Origin: Linnemannia hyalina
Lineage: Eukaryota; Mortierellomycota; Mortierellomycetes; Mortierellales; Mortierellaceae
DNA length: 64,000 nucleotides
NCBI GenBank assembly: GCA_019671135.1
Contig: JAHRHY010000006.1
Location: 1,922,001 to 1,986,000 of the forward strand
Direction of reading: 5' to 3'
The translations under genes and the position numbers were made by a program. Positions 11,889 through 24,176 of the stretch are shown here, one piece after another (position 1 is the first letter of the stretch; each line of letters begins with the position of its first letter). The notes beneath the pieces are model-generated. The model searched no databases and was not told where the DNA came from. It saw only the letters and a program-made list of their open reading frames with translations.

Positions 11889-12771
11889 TTAAAGCGTTCC
11901 AGACTACCCAGGTTTTCATCCTCCTTTCACAAGAAGAATAAGAAAGACAAAAAAAGGACGTACGTTAAAGTCATCCCTCTCGGCAAACTCGGCGGCAACC
12001 TCCTCAATAACAGGCGTAAGGTAGCGGATATCGTCTTCAGGCTTGAGGGCGGTGTCCTTTGTGGCGATGGTGTGAGAGAGCGAGTATTGGAAGGCGACCT
12101 TCATGCGGTAGACGCGCTCGTAGCCCACGTTGTCGGGAAGGCGGTTGACGGCCTCACGGATGATGTCTGTCTCCTCGCGGAGGACGTCGTCGTAGCGGAG
12201 ACCTATATATATATTTTTGGATGGAAGTACGGGATGGGTGTAAGGGGGTTATGCTGTGGGTTGGGAGGAGACACAGTCGGGGCTCAGTTGGTCCTTGTGG
12301 TGTTGGTTGGTTGCGGCTGTCGGTATCCTTTGTTGGACTCGGTTGCTCCGATAAAAAAAAATCGAAATGTATATGCACGAACTGAGATTTTTTTTATTTC
12401 ACGTCACCCCCAACGGCGGCCATGTCCGAGCTCTCTCTTTTCTGAGAAACCATTCGCTTCCGGAGAAAGCACGCGCCTCATCCTAAAGCCATTTGACTCC
12501 AAAACATATAAGGGTGTTCAGGGTCGTTATGTATGAGCCAGCAGCCCTGAAGTCATCCATTGAAAAAAGAGTTGTTGAGAAAGCTGTAGATGTCGGAGGT
12601 TTTGGGAAAAAGGATCCGGAAGGTGGAAAAAAGGGGGTGTGAGAGGAAGGGGGGGAACGCACCAAGCTTGCGGTATCCGGAGGCGTTGACGAAGGCGTTG
12701 GCGACGGGCTGGAGGATGCCCGAGAGGAACTTTGATGCCTTGACCTGGTTGACGAGAGTGATGCCAGACAT
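11889..12771 (-). CDS. QCR7: Cytochrome bc1 complex subunit 7 (14 kDa, ubiquinone-binding family)
   Basis: Small matrix-facing subunit of respiratory complex III. Exon 1 (12771..12663) encodes MSGITLVNQV... and ends PVANAFVNASGYRKLG. Exon 2 (12202..11964) continues with LRYDDVLREE and then AVNRLPDNVGYERVYRMKVA, the clearest family hallmark, plus EDDIRYLTPVIEEVAAE. A tiny third exon (11903..11889, SGTL then stop) completes 120 residues, near the family's usual length. That last exon is the least certain part. Intron 1 is about 460 bp, long for this window. The gene is divergent from the proteasome alpha-1 gene. Confidence 0.93.
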
Positions 12772-13242
12772 TGCGAATGTGCCGTGTGGGGAGTGTGAGA
12801 GGAGAGTGGAGAGGGGAGTAGGGAGTGAGGGACTGATTCGCCAGTGCTTGGGCGTTTCTCTGAATATCAGATAGCCAAGAGCGAGATCTGCACGTGATTT
12901 TAGGAGGAATATTGCGTCACTGTAGAGTGAGAGAGTCGCGTCTGCTGAGGACGAGTGAATCGACACGCAACGCACGCACGCGTCCCTCACACACGAACTG
13001 AGAGACAGGGACAGGGAGTAGCAGAAGAAAAGTAGGACTGGCATCCAGAGACTCGCTGCTGTCTTCGACAAGGGGACGAGACGAGGTTCAAAAGTAAAAA
13101 GTACTCCCTTTTCTTCACTGGACACACATTCCCTTCAGACCTCCAACAACCCAAGCAACAACCGACGACCGACACCATCGCGACCATCACATACCCTCAA
13201 CGCCCCACAACAACCGAACAAACAGGAAAACAATAAGTCATT
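12772..13242. promoter_or_regulatory. Divergent promoter region, QCR7 / proteasome alpha-1
   Basis: A 471 bp gap lies between divergent start codons. The proteasome side is CA-rich close to its ATG. I looked for a CCAAT box and for the yeast proteasome element and saw neither. Confidence 0.5.
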
Positions 13243-14601
13243 ATGAGTCGAGGAGCAGGTTACGATCGCCACATCACCGTCTTTTCGCCCGAGGGACGTC
13301 TCTACCAAGTCGGTACGTTTTTCTGTTAATACCCTCTTCGAGTTTGACGCATGCCTTCCATGTGAATGCATTACAGCAGCCTTTCAAAAGACCCCAAGAA
13401 GAAGAAAGAAATGCGTCGCGTCGTGTGTGTACCGTGTTTGTCCAAGCGCTTATATCTAACTCGCGTTTCCTCTTTCAATGGTGGACAATGGTGCGTATCT
13501 AGAATATGCCTTCAAGGCCATCTCAAACTCGGGAATCACCTCCATCGGTGTCCGCGGCAAGGACTCTTGCGTTATCGTCACCCAGCACAAAGTCCCTGTA
13601 AGCTACACCACCAGCAACCACTCTGCCGCTACCTCCCCGATATCACATATTCTCAACAAGAAAACGCGCTCCAATGTCCCTACGTTGACACTCAACCTCA
13701 ACTGACAAAAATCTCCTCCTCCTCTTCTTCATCTTCACAAAAATGATCTTTCAACAAATAGGACAAATTGTTGGACGCGTCGACGATCAAGCACATTTAC
13801 CAATTGACGCCCAAGATTGGATGTGTGATGACAGGATTGGTACCCGATGCCCGATCAGCCGTGAGCAGGGCACAGCGGGAGGCGGCCGAGTTCCGGTACA
13901 AGTTTGGATACGAGATCCCCCCAGATATGCTTGCCAAGCGCATGGCCAACATTAACCAGGTCTACACCCAGCACGCCGCCATGCGCCCTCTTGGTGTTTG
14001 TAAGTCCATTTTTTTCCCTGTTCACTTTTGTTTTTTTTCATGCTGGTGTCTTGAAGGGGATGTGGTCAATGTCCGATACTTGACGAACAATGACAGTTAA
14101 CTAACTCTTTTATTTCCGTTGAAACAAAATAGCTATGATTCTGATTGGATTGGATGATGAGCGTGGACCTCAGTTGTTCAAGATTGACCCTGCAGGATAC
14201 TTTGTTGGATTCAAGGCCACCGCTGCCGGAGCTAAGCAGACGGAGAGCTTGAACCATCTGGAGAAGAAGTTGAAGAAGGACAAGGATCTGAACGAGGAGG
14301 AGGCCATCGAGGTAAAGAACGACAATGTGATCACTTGGAAGTCTTTAGGAAAACATTTTGGTACCGCGTTGAGATTTGTATTGAATGCTGCAATATAGGC
14401 AATGTGTATTGACCAATTTTAACGTTTCGTTATTCATGACAATAATAGCTCGCCATCACAACACTGTCGATGGTGCTGTCCCTGGATTTCAAGGCATCCG
14501 AGATTGAGGTCGGAGTGGTCTCGGCCAGGGACCCCAAGTTCCGTACCTTGGACGTGACCGAGATTGAGGATCATTTGCAGAGAATCGTCGAGAAGGATTA
14601 A
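13243..14601 (+). CDS. SCL1: 20S proteasome subunit alpha-1 (PSMA6 / yeast Scl1)
   Basis: Outer-ring subunit of the 20S proteasome; it gates substrate entry and has no protease activity of its own. Five exons join in frame: 13243..13312, 13503..13597, 13762..13999, 14133..14311 and 14449..14601, giving 244 residues, the usual size. The alpha-type N-terminal helix signature is plain: [20 protein letters not shown]. Further matches are [53 protein letters not shown] and [17 protein letters not shown]. The [12 protein letters not shown] region and the final [13 protein letters not shown] also fit. Introns are 72-190 bp. Confidence 0.97.
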
Positions 14602-14982
14602 ACAAGCATGGGATGCTCACAACAAGCAAGGAGTGAAGTGCAAGGGGGGACAAGAAAAAACTTTGGTCAGGAGCAACCACCATTTGACAGAAGTTTTCAC
14701 TTGGCTTATCTTTTTTTTTTCTTTGCTGCTGAACGGATACCGACACGGAGTGAGAGAAAAGGGGAACATGGTCTTCGATCTTTCACTACGCAACAAATCA
14801 CACACACACACCTTGGAACAAAAAAATAAACACCACAATATTTTTCGATGTATTTGTGAATAGCGTCGCTGGGCTTGTTAAAATAATGTGACTAAACCAA
14901 TTAGCCCGCCTTTGTTTCAACTGGAGAAAGTGTGTACTAGAAAACCGTTTGTACAGTCAAAAACCCTCCCCCTTTTCCTCCA
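14602..14982. other. Convergent gap between proteasome alpha-1 and PPE1
   Basis: The 381 bp between two facing 3' ends is AT-richer than the genes and contains an AATAAA-like run near 14824. No gene is seen. Confidence 0.45.
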
Positions 14983-16533
14983 TCAAACATCCAATAAGGG
15001 TTCCTGGTGTTTGGGGAGAGGTTTAAAGCAGACACCAAGTTCCTGCCAATACTGGATCAATGCATTTGTCACCGCTTCGGGGTCATCCTCTTGGACCGCA
15101 TGTCCCGCCTGCAAGATCCTCAAGAATTCAAACCTCCCTTCCAAACGGGCCGAACTCAGTTCTGTATCGAGTCTTCTTGAATGTTCGGCAAAGATTAGCA
15201 TTTTAGGTATCTTTTGGGGGTTGTTGTTGGGGGTGGGGTTGAGGACGGAAGAGAGGAATTTGTGATTCTGGTTGCGGAACCAGGAGAGACAGTGGTGTTC
15301 GGAAGCAAGAAGGTCTGTTCGCCAGGTGAAGCCGCCCATTGTTGGTTCGGGTGGGTTGTTGGGGTTATGGGTGGGGTTGGTGGCAGGGATGAGGGCGGTG
15401 GGATTGTAGACGATCATGCCTGGGAAAGAGATGCGGGCGGAGAGGGCGTTACGAACTGTGCCTGACTCGACTCTATTTTTTTTTTTTTTGTGTGTGTGTT
15501 TGTTTTGGTTGATGTGGACGAGAGGGTGGAAATTAGAATGTTAATTATTTCTGTGTCCTGAGTAAGAAGGAGGGGTAGAAAAAGATTATAATATTCTTGA
15601 GTAGTTGGTCCATACCCCCATTGAATGGCTTGGGTGATGGTCCTGCAGACGGGAGGACGAGCTTCGCACCATGCTCGGATTGATCCTGGAGCTGCATGGA
15701 TGTTTGCTATTACATTTCCAAAAAAAAACAAAACCCCCCCCACAAGAAGGTAAAAAAAAAAAAAGAAAGAAAAGAATCTCACTCGAGACGAATGAGTATT
15801 TTGCTTTTGCCCAATTACACCTGGCCCTCTTCTTCCACATTATTTAGTCCTTTTCATCCCTTCACAACCTTTCCCCATCCACCCTGAAAAGCTTACCTTC
15901 AGCCATATCAAGGACAAAAAGACTCGAGATATTCGGAACCCGGTTCCGGTAAGCGACCTCTGTAACGATCGACCCGCCCATGCTATGACCAATCAAATGG
16001 ATATTAGGTGGACCTCGGCCGATTTCTTTGCCGGTCTTGTCGAGGTACCGACCGTCGTTATCGCCGTAGAGGGATAAGAGGAGGGTTTCGAGGTCCTGGG
16101 CGAGGTTTTCGAGATCTAGGTTCGTCTGGTCGTCTGATGTCGTCTCTCCTACATAAATTATGGGAGATGACACAATTAAGAAGGGGACTTTTGTATGTGA
16201 ATTCTCCTGTTTGTATTGCAATTTTCGTTGTCTGAGAGAGAGGATTAAAAAAAAAAAGATAGCGTACGTACCATGGCCACGAAGATCAGGACAGAGGATC
16301 CGAGCATGCAAACTCAAATTGGGAGACGCATGGAGAGCCTGGGCAACGAGGGCAAAGGAACGAGCACAGTGTCCGGCGCCATGGATGAGGACGATGACGG
16401 GGAGGTGCTTTCGACCGGCGTTGGACTCGTAGAGAGTGTAGACGATGTTTGTTGGGTCTTTTTGGGGAGGGATAGCGTATCGACGCTTGGATTGGAAGTA
16501 TGCTGGCCAGTCCAGCGGTTCATAGTCCGTCAT
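14983..16533 (-). CDS. PPE1: Protein phosphatase 2A methylesterase (PME-1 family)
   Basis: Serine hydrolase that removes the carboxyl-methyl group from the C-terminal Leu of the PP2A catalytic subunit. Exons 16533..16272, 16148..15897, 15706..15616 and 15472..14983 join in frame to 364 residues. The alpha/beta-hydrolase features are in order: oxyanion loop VLIHGAGHCARSF, CPDLRGHGETTSDD, nucleophile elbow LIGHSMGGS, the Asp in FVLDMAE, and the catalytic His in LQAGHAVQEDDPEAV. The join AIQW-GVESGTVRNALSAR matches the PME-1 pattern well and fixed the third intron. One insertion relative to the family is an NPT-rich loop (ATNPTHNPNNPP). It is convergent with the proteasome gene. Confidence 0.92.
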
Positions 16534-16754
16534 TTTCTCTGAGGGGAGTTATATCTTTTGTTTGTTGGAAGAGAGGAAAGGTGGATAGTGAAGAGAAATA
16601 CAACATGTGGTGTGACAAATTGCGATCATGACGTCTGCTGTTTTTTTTATTTGGCACAAGGCTTTTGTGGTCTGTGCAAATTGAGGCTTGGGTGGTTGAT
16701 CACTAGAAGTCTGATCTGATCTGATATCTGATCAAAGTTCAAAGCATATTTTCA

Positions 16755-18247
16755 TTAAGCAAAGCGACCAAGAAGAGCCATGACACCAGCACCGGACCAA
16801 AGGGCAAAGAAGCACCAAGACTTGACACGGGGGGTCTGTCTCAACAGCTCACGGTTCAAGTTAAACTCGACCGCCAGCAGAGTCACATACCCCATGTACA
16901 GCAGGATCCCTGTCGAGATCGCATCGAGTACTCCTTCTACCAGGAGAGACGTGGCAGAGTCGGAGTGATATGCGTGTCTTGATATGATGGTTCCGATTAT
17001 GACGCCGGCGGGGGTCGTGAGTGCAAAGATGAGTGCAAGAGCGTAATGTGTTGATGTTCGTTCTGGATCTAAGTCTGCGATCCTTGCACCCAACGCAAAG
17101 CCTTGACAAATGGGAGGGTATATAAAAGTGAAGAACATGGGTTGCTGTTAGTTTGTGCTATTTTCCAAGAAACCAATAACGAGGGGGCTCAATATTAACG
17201 CTAGTCGTGGTTTGATAAGGTACCTTCAAAGAACTGATGAAAGAGGAGGGCGATAAGGAGACCGATAAACTCGGACCCTGAAGAGACACCAAGGGTGACG
17301 CCGATGATGACCGAATGGGTTGCCACGCCTGCTTCAAGGATATAAGTCGAGATCCGCTTCTGGGCATCGCTTGGCAATGCCAGGTTTTGTAGATGTGAAT
17401 GAAAGAGGGCGTCGTTCTGGTCCAGGTGTTGGTCGTGGTCGTGGTGGCGAGATTGCGATTGAGAATGAGATTGATGATGTGACAAAGGACGAAGTGGAGT
17501 AGGTCGAGCATGGGTCATGTCTGAGACGGCACCATAGAGTACAGAGGACGGTGGGGTCATGGGTGGACGGTGGTGGTCATGGATGTTGTTCTGTGAATCG
17601 ACAGTCGAACGAAGGTCTTGACGGACATGCGCCACTGGTGCTGGAGAGTGATGCTCAGGCAGAAGAGGAGCTCGCTCAGAATCCTGATCCTCGTGGTCGC
17701 GGTGGCATTCTGACTCGTCTATCACTGTTACTGTATGGCCAGGGCATCTCGAAACCACGACATCCACCGGATCAGACTTCCAACCTGCTGCATGTCCGCC
17801 AGCTGTCGTCGTTGGAGCCACGCCCGACCCAACCGCAGCAGTGGTGGAGACAGGATCACGGACCCGAGCCTGATTAACTTCCGTAGCCATAAACTCAATC
17901 CAGTGCATCACTAACGAAGACGTCAGGACCAGGAGCCCTCCCAAGCTGGGATAATCCTTTGCGAAAAAGTCTCCGAGACAAGGCGACGAGAGGTTTGACA
18001 TTGCGGTGGGCAGCATGTGTATCAGGGCGGTGGCGAGGATAACACCAGTTCCGAACTGACGCCCCAGCGTTAGGACTAGTGTTGGAACGAGTTGGAAGGA
18101 ATGGACTTTTGTGGCGAGGAGGGGTATGAGGACTCCGAGGGAGCTTGTGGCGAGGAGTGTGAGGATGCCAAGGATGTGGATGCTGAGGTTGTGGCCGTCG
18201 TCTTCGTTGTTATGGAGAGGGAAAGTGGTTCTGTGTTGGCAGGCCAT
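16755..18247 (-). CDS. ZIP-family metal (zinc/iron) transporter
   Basis: Plasma- or internal-membrane transporter that brings Zn2+ or Fe2+ into the cytosol. Two exons (18247..17224 and 17101..16755) give 456 residues with eight likely membrane helices. The N-terminus sits outside (MACQHRTTF...), then come helices 1-3 with LGRQFGTGVILATALIHMLP. A long histidine-, serine- and glutamine-rich loop follows (roughly residues 135-300, HHDHDQH and similar), the usual variable metal-binding loop. Helices IV and V carry the transport motifs THSVIIGVTLG and FHQFFEGFALGARI, the latter built across the intron. The final helices end ALWSGAGVMALLGRFA. Which metal it carries cannot be told from sequence. Confidence 0.93.
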
Positions 18248-19083
18248 GGTGTTTTGTGTTTTCAGTTGTACGGGTGAAATGTGTGGGTTTGTAAGCTAAG
18301 AATGGGATTGAGTACGCAGCAGCGATCAAGTGGGACTAGAGAGAGGAGAGGGAAAAGAAGAGAAGAAGAGGGATAAGAAGGAAAAGGTACGAAAAGAGTA
18401 ACCGGTGAGGTACTCGTTTTTATATTTGACTCCAGAGGACCCCTTGTCAAAAAACCTGGACGGTGTTTTTGTCTGTCTGTCTGTCTGGCTGGCGTGGGAG
18501 TATGGGCATGTGTGGTGTTGACCATTGTTCCCTTGATTCACAGCGGCAAGAAATTGGTGGCGGGTGGGCAGCATATGGGAGAGGGCAGCGCACTTTTAAA
18601 CTCTGTGAAAAAAGAATTTATAGCAGTCTGAATGGCCTCCACACACACTACAGTACTTTCTCATTCTGCCCTGTCCCAAAGCGGGTTGAGAAGAAAGGTT
18701 TCGTAATTAGGCACCAGGCATCTCGTCTCCTAGCCACGCCTAGGTCGTTCGCTCGTACGCGCCATGGTCTGACCATTCTCCTTGCAATAGACTTTGGTAG
18801 AGTCCGTTGATTTTGATAGGGTGAGCCGGTTGTCCCTGGCCGTGCGCTCACGTACAAAGACGAAAGTGTGCGTGCACGTACACAATCGTTTATTTACCTC
18901 TCTGGGCGTGCGCCGACTCGTCCGTTTTCTCTTTGCCATCCTTGCCATCCGCAGTTTCCCCACTCGTTACTCATTCACTCCCATTGCACTCTCCAGCCTT
19001 TTCACTTTCATTTCACTGCATAGTCTTCACTCCTCTCTCCCCTCCAACTCCAGTAACTCCTCATACATATCACTGCAAGCATA
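18248..19083. promoter_or_regulatory. Divergent promoter region, ZIP transporter / ARB1
   Basis: An 836 bp gap lies between divergent start codons. It contains a run of GTCT units (near 18470-18487) and, on the ARB1 side, a CT/CA-rich leader. No recognised operator. Confidence 0.45.
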
Positions 19084-21598
19084 ATGTCGGCACTATCCGC
19101 ATCCAAGCAAAAGCGCCTCGCCGCAAAGGCACTCAAGGACGCCTCCAAAAAGTCCTCCACCGCCTCTTCACCCGCCACCACAAATGGCCGCAACACCCCC
19201 GCCCCTCCAGAGCCCTCGGCCGATGATGTCGATGCCCTCATCCCCGGCCTCAACGCCATGGAGGTCGCCCAACGCAAAGGCGGTGACCGTACCTCGACCG
19301 GAATCCTGACCTCCCAACCTCTCTCGCGCGATATCAAGATCGAGTCCTTTTCTCTCCGTTTCCACGGTCGCGAGTTGATCTCCAACACGGATATTGATCT
19401 CAATTTCGGACGTCGCTATGGACTCATCGGTGCCAACGGATCTGGAAAGTCGACGTTCCTCGAGTGTCTTGCTGCCCGTGAGGTTCCTATCCCCGAGCAC
19501 ATTGATGTAAGTTTTGTTGAACAATTATGACGTCTGTTGTCAGTTTTCTTTTCCTGCAGATTTATCTTGAGGAGAGAAAAAGAAGAGAGGTCAGAGAGTA
19601 GCGTACTATGGTTATGATTGTCTCTCGAGATTGGTCGTCAGACATCATTTTTTGCACCTTTGGTCTTTTTAGCCTTTTTTTCTGCTGCTATATTGGATTC
19701 GAAATAGGTCGTTTGCTATAGCGTCCCTGCCCTATGCTATTTCCATTTGCTTGTTTTTTGTTTGGGATAGTTCCGCTGGTCCCTTCTTCATTTTTTTTTA
19801 ATATTGTGGCACTGGTTCGCCTTTTGTTTTCTCCCTCTGTTTCTTGTTGTTTGGTTACTCGCGTGCCACAGGGGTAAAAATGGATGAAGGGGTCACCTTT
19901 TCCCCTGCTTCATCGTTTCTAGCCGCCCATGTGCATGTATTACTTGATCATTTGTGTGCGGACGGGACTGACGGACGGACCGACTCCTGACTTCATTTCC
20001 TTTTCTTCCCTTTCTTCCATTGCTGATGTTTACCGCACCATTTATATCAATCGATCCCTTCTCAAACAACCAAGCACATGAAAACAAAGAAGACGAATGA
20101 AGTGTTACTGACAATGCATGTGCATGTTTCTTTTCTTTCCTTTACGTCTTGATTGTTGATGAATTAGATTTATTTGCTGCAAGAGGAAGCTGCTCCCTCG
20201 GATCAAAATGCCATCGAGGCGGTCATGACCGAGGCGAAACACGAGGTGGAGCGTCTAGAGAAGCAGGTCGAGGATTTGTTGGCAGAGGTCGACGGAGCCG
20301 ATAACCCACTGTTGGACGACATCTACGACCGTATCGAGCAACTGGATCCTGCCACCTTTGAGACGCGTGCTGCAACGTTGCTTCACGGTCTTGGATTCAC
20401 CAAGAAGGATATGCTCAAAGCCACTAAGGACATGTCTGGAGGATGGCGTATGCGTGTTGCTCTGGCCAAGGCTCTGTTCGTCAAGCCCACGCTTCTTTTG
20501 TTGGACGAACCTACCAACCATTTGGATCTCGAGGCGTGTGTGTGGCTAGAGGATTACCTCTCCAAGTACGACCGTATTTTAATCCTCATCTCCCATTCCC
20601 AGGATTTCTTGAACGGAGTCTGCACCAACATCATGAACCTGAACCACAAGCGCAAGCTGGTCAACTATGGTGGTAACTACGACACCTATGTGAAGACCCG
20701 TGCCGAGTTGGAGGTCAACCAAATGAAGGCCTATGTGAAGCAGCAAGAGGAAATTGCTCATATCAAGAAGTTCATTGCTTCTGCCGGTACCTACGCCAAC
20801 TTGGTCAGACAGGCAAAGTCCAAGCAGAAGATTATCGACAAGATGGAGGCTGCTGGATTGGTGGAGAAGGTAGATCCACCCATGTTGTTCAAGTTCAAGT
20901 TTTCGGACACCGACAAGTTACCTCCTCCTGTGCTGGCGTTTGACGACGTCGGTTTTGCCTACTCGGGGAATATCAAGGATGCTCTCTACCGGGGAGTTGA
21001 TCTTGGTATCGATATGGATTCGCGTGTTGCGTTGGTCGGACCGAACGGAGCAGGAAAGTCGACTTTGCTCAAGTTGATGACCGGAGAGCTGACGGCGACC
21101 GAGGGCCGAATCCAGCGCCATATGCAGTTGAAGCTGGGCAAATACAACCAGCACTCGGCCGATCAACTGGAGATGGACCTGTCACCCATTGACTACCTGC
21201 GCAAGAAGTTCCCTGATTTGCAACAGGATATTGATTACTGGCGCCAGCAGATTGGTCGTTATGGATTGACTGGATCGCATCAGACATCGCCCATCGGACA
21301 CCTCTCGGATGGACTCAAGACACGCTTGGTGTTTGCCGAGCTGGCATTGTCGAGGCCTCATATGTTGTTGCTGGACGAGCCTACGAATCATTTGGATATG
21401 GAGTCGATTGATTCGTTGGCGGAAGCGATCAAGAACTTTTCGGGAGGCGTCGTGTTGGTCTCTCACGATTTCCGTCTGTTGAAGGAGGTTGCGGACCAGA
21501 TTATTGTTGTCGACAAGGGCGTGTCTGTCTTTGACGGGACCATTGCTGAGTACAAGAAGATCCTCCAGAAGAAGTCGCGTGAGAGCACCATCAACTAG
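19084..21598 (+). CDS. ARB1: ABC-F ATPase of the Arb1/ABCF2 type (ribosome biogenesis)
   Basis: Soluble twin-cassette ATPase without membrane domains; yeast Arb1 works in 40S and 60S maturation. Exon 1 (19084..19506) and exon 2 (20168..21598) give 617 residues, the usual size. The N-terminus is Ala/Lys-rich. Cassette 1 has Walker A GANGSGKST, signature MSGGWRMRVALA and Walker B LLLLDEPTNHLDL. The ABC-F linker follows (YDTYVKTRAELEVNQMKAY). Cassette 2 has GPNGAGKST, LSDGLKTRLVFA and MLLLDEPTNHLDM. The start gives MSALSASKQKR in an AC-rich context. The single intron is 661 bp, several times the local norm. Confidence 0.96.
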
Positions 21599-22893
21599 AC
21601 GCTTAGCATCTGCCCGTCCGTGTCTGCTTTCCTCCAGATCGCGCCCTTTTCTTTTTTCATTCTTTTCGCTTATTTTTCACACCATCTTTTAGATGTCTAT
21701 CATTTTCATGACTTTTGTAGTTCGCCTCTCCTCCTGCTTCTTGCTTCTTACCCATTACAAAAAAAAAAAAACTCCAAATACAAAATACAATCTCAACTTG
21801 AACTTTCATACCCTCTTGTCATTGGGTTACTGCTGAGCACTGCAAATATGATCGTGTTGAGTGCAGCGTAGGACGGACTGAGGGACGGAGTAATAAGTAG
21901 ATCATCGATGAAGAGGATAGGCCAAAAAAAAAAAAAAAAAAAAAAGTCCAGATGGACAGGATAGAGGCGGAGAGGAAAAAAATACAAAACAAGACGAGGG
22001 CACGATGAGATGGCATGGGTTGCTATTTGAGCTATGATTTGAGTTACTTGGCTGTTTTGTGCAGGTGTGTGCGTCGAGTAGGGGGAATGGGATGATTGAC
22101 ATTCAAAGGGGTAAGGTTCGATCTGAGTCTGAGTGCTTTGATTTTTGACGAGAAAAGAAGCGGCCTATGGGAAAGCGTGGTCAGTGAACGTGCGCTAGCA
22201 ATCGAATCTGCAGGCTGTTGCTCAGACATCCATTGGGATTTCTTTATTGCTTGGTTAAGAGATAGATAGAAAGTGATGTTGATGATGATGATGATGGTGA
22301 TGGACAGGAGCAAAGATGGCGAGAAGGAGGAGGATGGAGAAGAGAGAATAGAGGGGATGGTGGTATAGAGTAAAGAGAGAGAAATGGAAGAGACAAGGTC
22401 TATCTTTCAATCTCTCGTCGCTCCTCTTCAGATCCTGTGAGGTGGCCGTGTGAAAGGGTTAAGAAGAAGAAGGCCGGGTTATTTGACGCTGTTTTTCCTT
22501 TTCTCTTTTTTAACTTCTTTACGTCTCTTCTTCTCCTCTTCACTCCCCACTCTTCTCTCATTCACTCCCTACTCTTCTCTCATTTACTCCTCTCCCTCCC
22601 TCCTGATTAGGTACAATCCATTTGCCCACTGCATGAGAACCATTCACCAATCCACTGCTGCATCGCTGTTACCCTTCTGCGATCATCGTACGCTGCATTC
22701 ATTCCCAAAGAGAAAATCAAAATATAACAAAGTAGCTAACTCTCTTGGACTCATTTCTTTCCCTCGGTATCATCCCTAGTTCGCTTCTCGCTTGCACACG
22801 GACAAATCACCAACTCAACCTTCTCGTAACGACCTCCAGCCTCCGAACCACAAACACACACTCAGGAACACTTACACTACATACATATACATA
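21599..22893. other. Intergenic: ARB1 3' side and VTC1 promoter
   Basis: No gene is supported. Visible are a 22-base A run (21924-21945), a GAT-type microsatellite near 22274-22303, a purine-rich stretch near 22310-22400 and a pyrimidine-rich stretch near 22490-22610 leading into VTC1. I found no CACGTG site, which would be expected if a Pho4-like factor controlled VTC1. Confidence 0.5.
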
Positions 22894-23307
22894 ATGTCAG
22901 GACACATCCACTCAACCACCATGCCCGAGGCCTCCGCAACCCAACCGCTCCTCCAAGCAGCCCCCGGAAAGCGAATCGCCCTCCCCGTGCGCGTCGAACC
23001 CAAAGTCTTCTTTGCCAACGAACGTACTTTCCTCTCCTGGCTCAACTTTACTGTCCTTCTCGGCTCCCTGGCCATCGGTCTCTTGAACTTCGGAGATCGG
23101 ATCGGTCGGATCTCTGCTGGTGTTTTCACATTCGTGGCAATGGTGGTGATGATCTATGCGTTGGCGACCTTCCATTGGAGAGCAGATAGGATTAGGAAGC
23201 GCTTGCCTGGACCTTACGATGATCGTTTTGGACCTACGGTTCTGTGTATCTTTATTCTTACCGCTATCCTGATTAACTTCGGATTGAGATTCAGTGACCA
23301 TCAGTAG
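22894..23307 (+). CDS. VTC1: Vacuolar transporter chaperone subunit 1 (polyphosphate synthesis)
   Basis: Small membrane subunit of the VTC complex, which makes polyphosphate from ATP and moves it into the vacuole; it belongs to the DUF202 family. The single exon encodes 137 residues with three hydrophobic helices. The conserved block [20 protein letters not shown] is followed by FLSWLNF and [20 protein letters not shown], then [20 protein letters not shown]. This matches yeast Vtc1 throughout, apart from a longer N-terminus. An upstream in-frame ATG at 22792 exists, but the ATG at 22894 gives the natural start. An ATG at 22921 would also be possible. Confidence 0.95.
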   Translation: MSGHIHSTTMPEASATQPLLQAAPGKRIALPVRVEPKVFFANERTFLSWLNFTVLLGSLAIGLLNFGDRIGRISAGVFTFVAMVVMIYALATFHWRADRIRKRLPGPYDDRFGPTVLCIFILTAILINFGLRFSDHQ

Positions 23308-24176
23308 AAGCCAGAATATAATTATTTTTTCTCGTTCTCGCTTCTTTTCTTTTTGTCAGTACAGACGCTTTGTTAGCTTCTCCTTTTTCTTATTCAATTC
23401 AGCATCGATACCTTCTCCTTTTCCTCTTTCTATTCAGCATTAAAGGCCATTCAAACCATTCGAATTCAGAACTCTGAAAGCAAGAGTGTTTATATCAAGG
23501 GCATGTTGTGGTACAATTTTTTTTTTTTTTTTTTTTTTTTGGTTCTCCTCCTTTCTCCTGTTTTCTCGGACGCTCAAAAAGTCGGTCGAACAGAACCACA
23601 GAACAACAGAACACGATCGGAGGAGAAGAGGAGGACGGGGTCAAAATGTCTCATCCTCCTCCTCCTCCTCCGCCTTATCGCACAACTAATCCACCAGAAG
23701 AGCGTCTCAGGCACACTTGCCACAGAAAACCTTTTCACTTTTTTGCGGAGTTGAGTTTTTACTAAGTTTCTAAAACACCAAAAGGGAAAAATAATCTGAT
23801 GATACTGTATGGACCTTTGCAAAACGCAACCAGGGGCAGCGCCATCTGAGAATGAAGAATAGATAAAGAGAAAGAGTAAAAGAGAGCATTGGAGTGGGAG
23901 GACGGAGGAACGATGGACTATGTGCATATGCCCGATATATGCGGTGTGAAAAGAAAAGTGTGAAGTGGGGGTGTGGACTGATATTCCACTTGTCCATCTG
24001 GTTAACCTTCTTTTAGCTATTGCTCCTTGGGCTGCATGTGAGAAAAGGACGCCATGTACCTTTTTCAAGCTACATGCACACATGAAGCAAGACAATTCAT
24101 CCTCTCCACCATTTTACAACGCTAATCCCTAATGGGTTGCTGTTATTAGGGTTTATTCGTTTGGTGTTTGGTTGTA
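23308..24176. other. Convergent gap between VTC1 and DSN1
   Basis: 869 bp between facing 3' ends. It includes a 24-base T run (23517-23540) and short CTC-rich repeats near 23656. No credible gene. Confidence 0.5.

Noticed and set aside
19507..20167. Possible box C/D snoRNA in the ARB1 intron
   Set aside because: ATGA-like and CTGA-like words occur, but no pair has terminal stem and spacing that I can support by eye.
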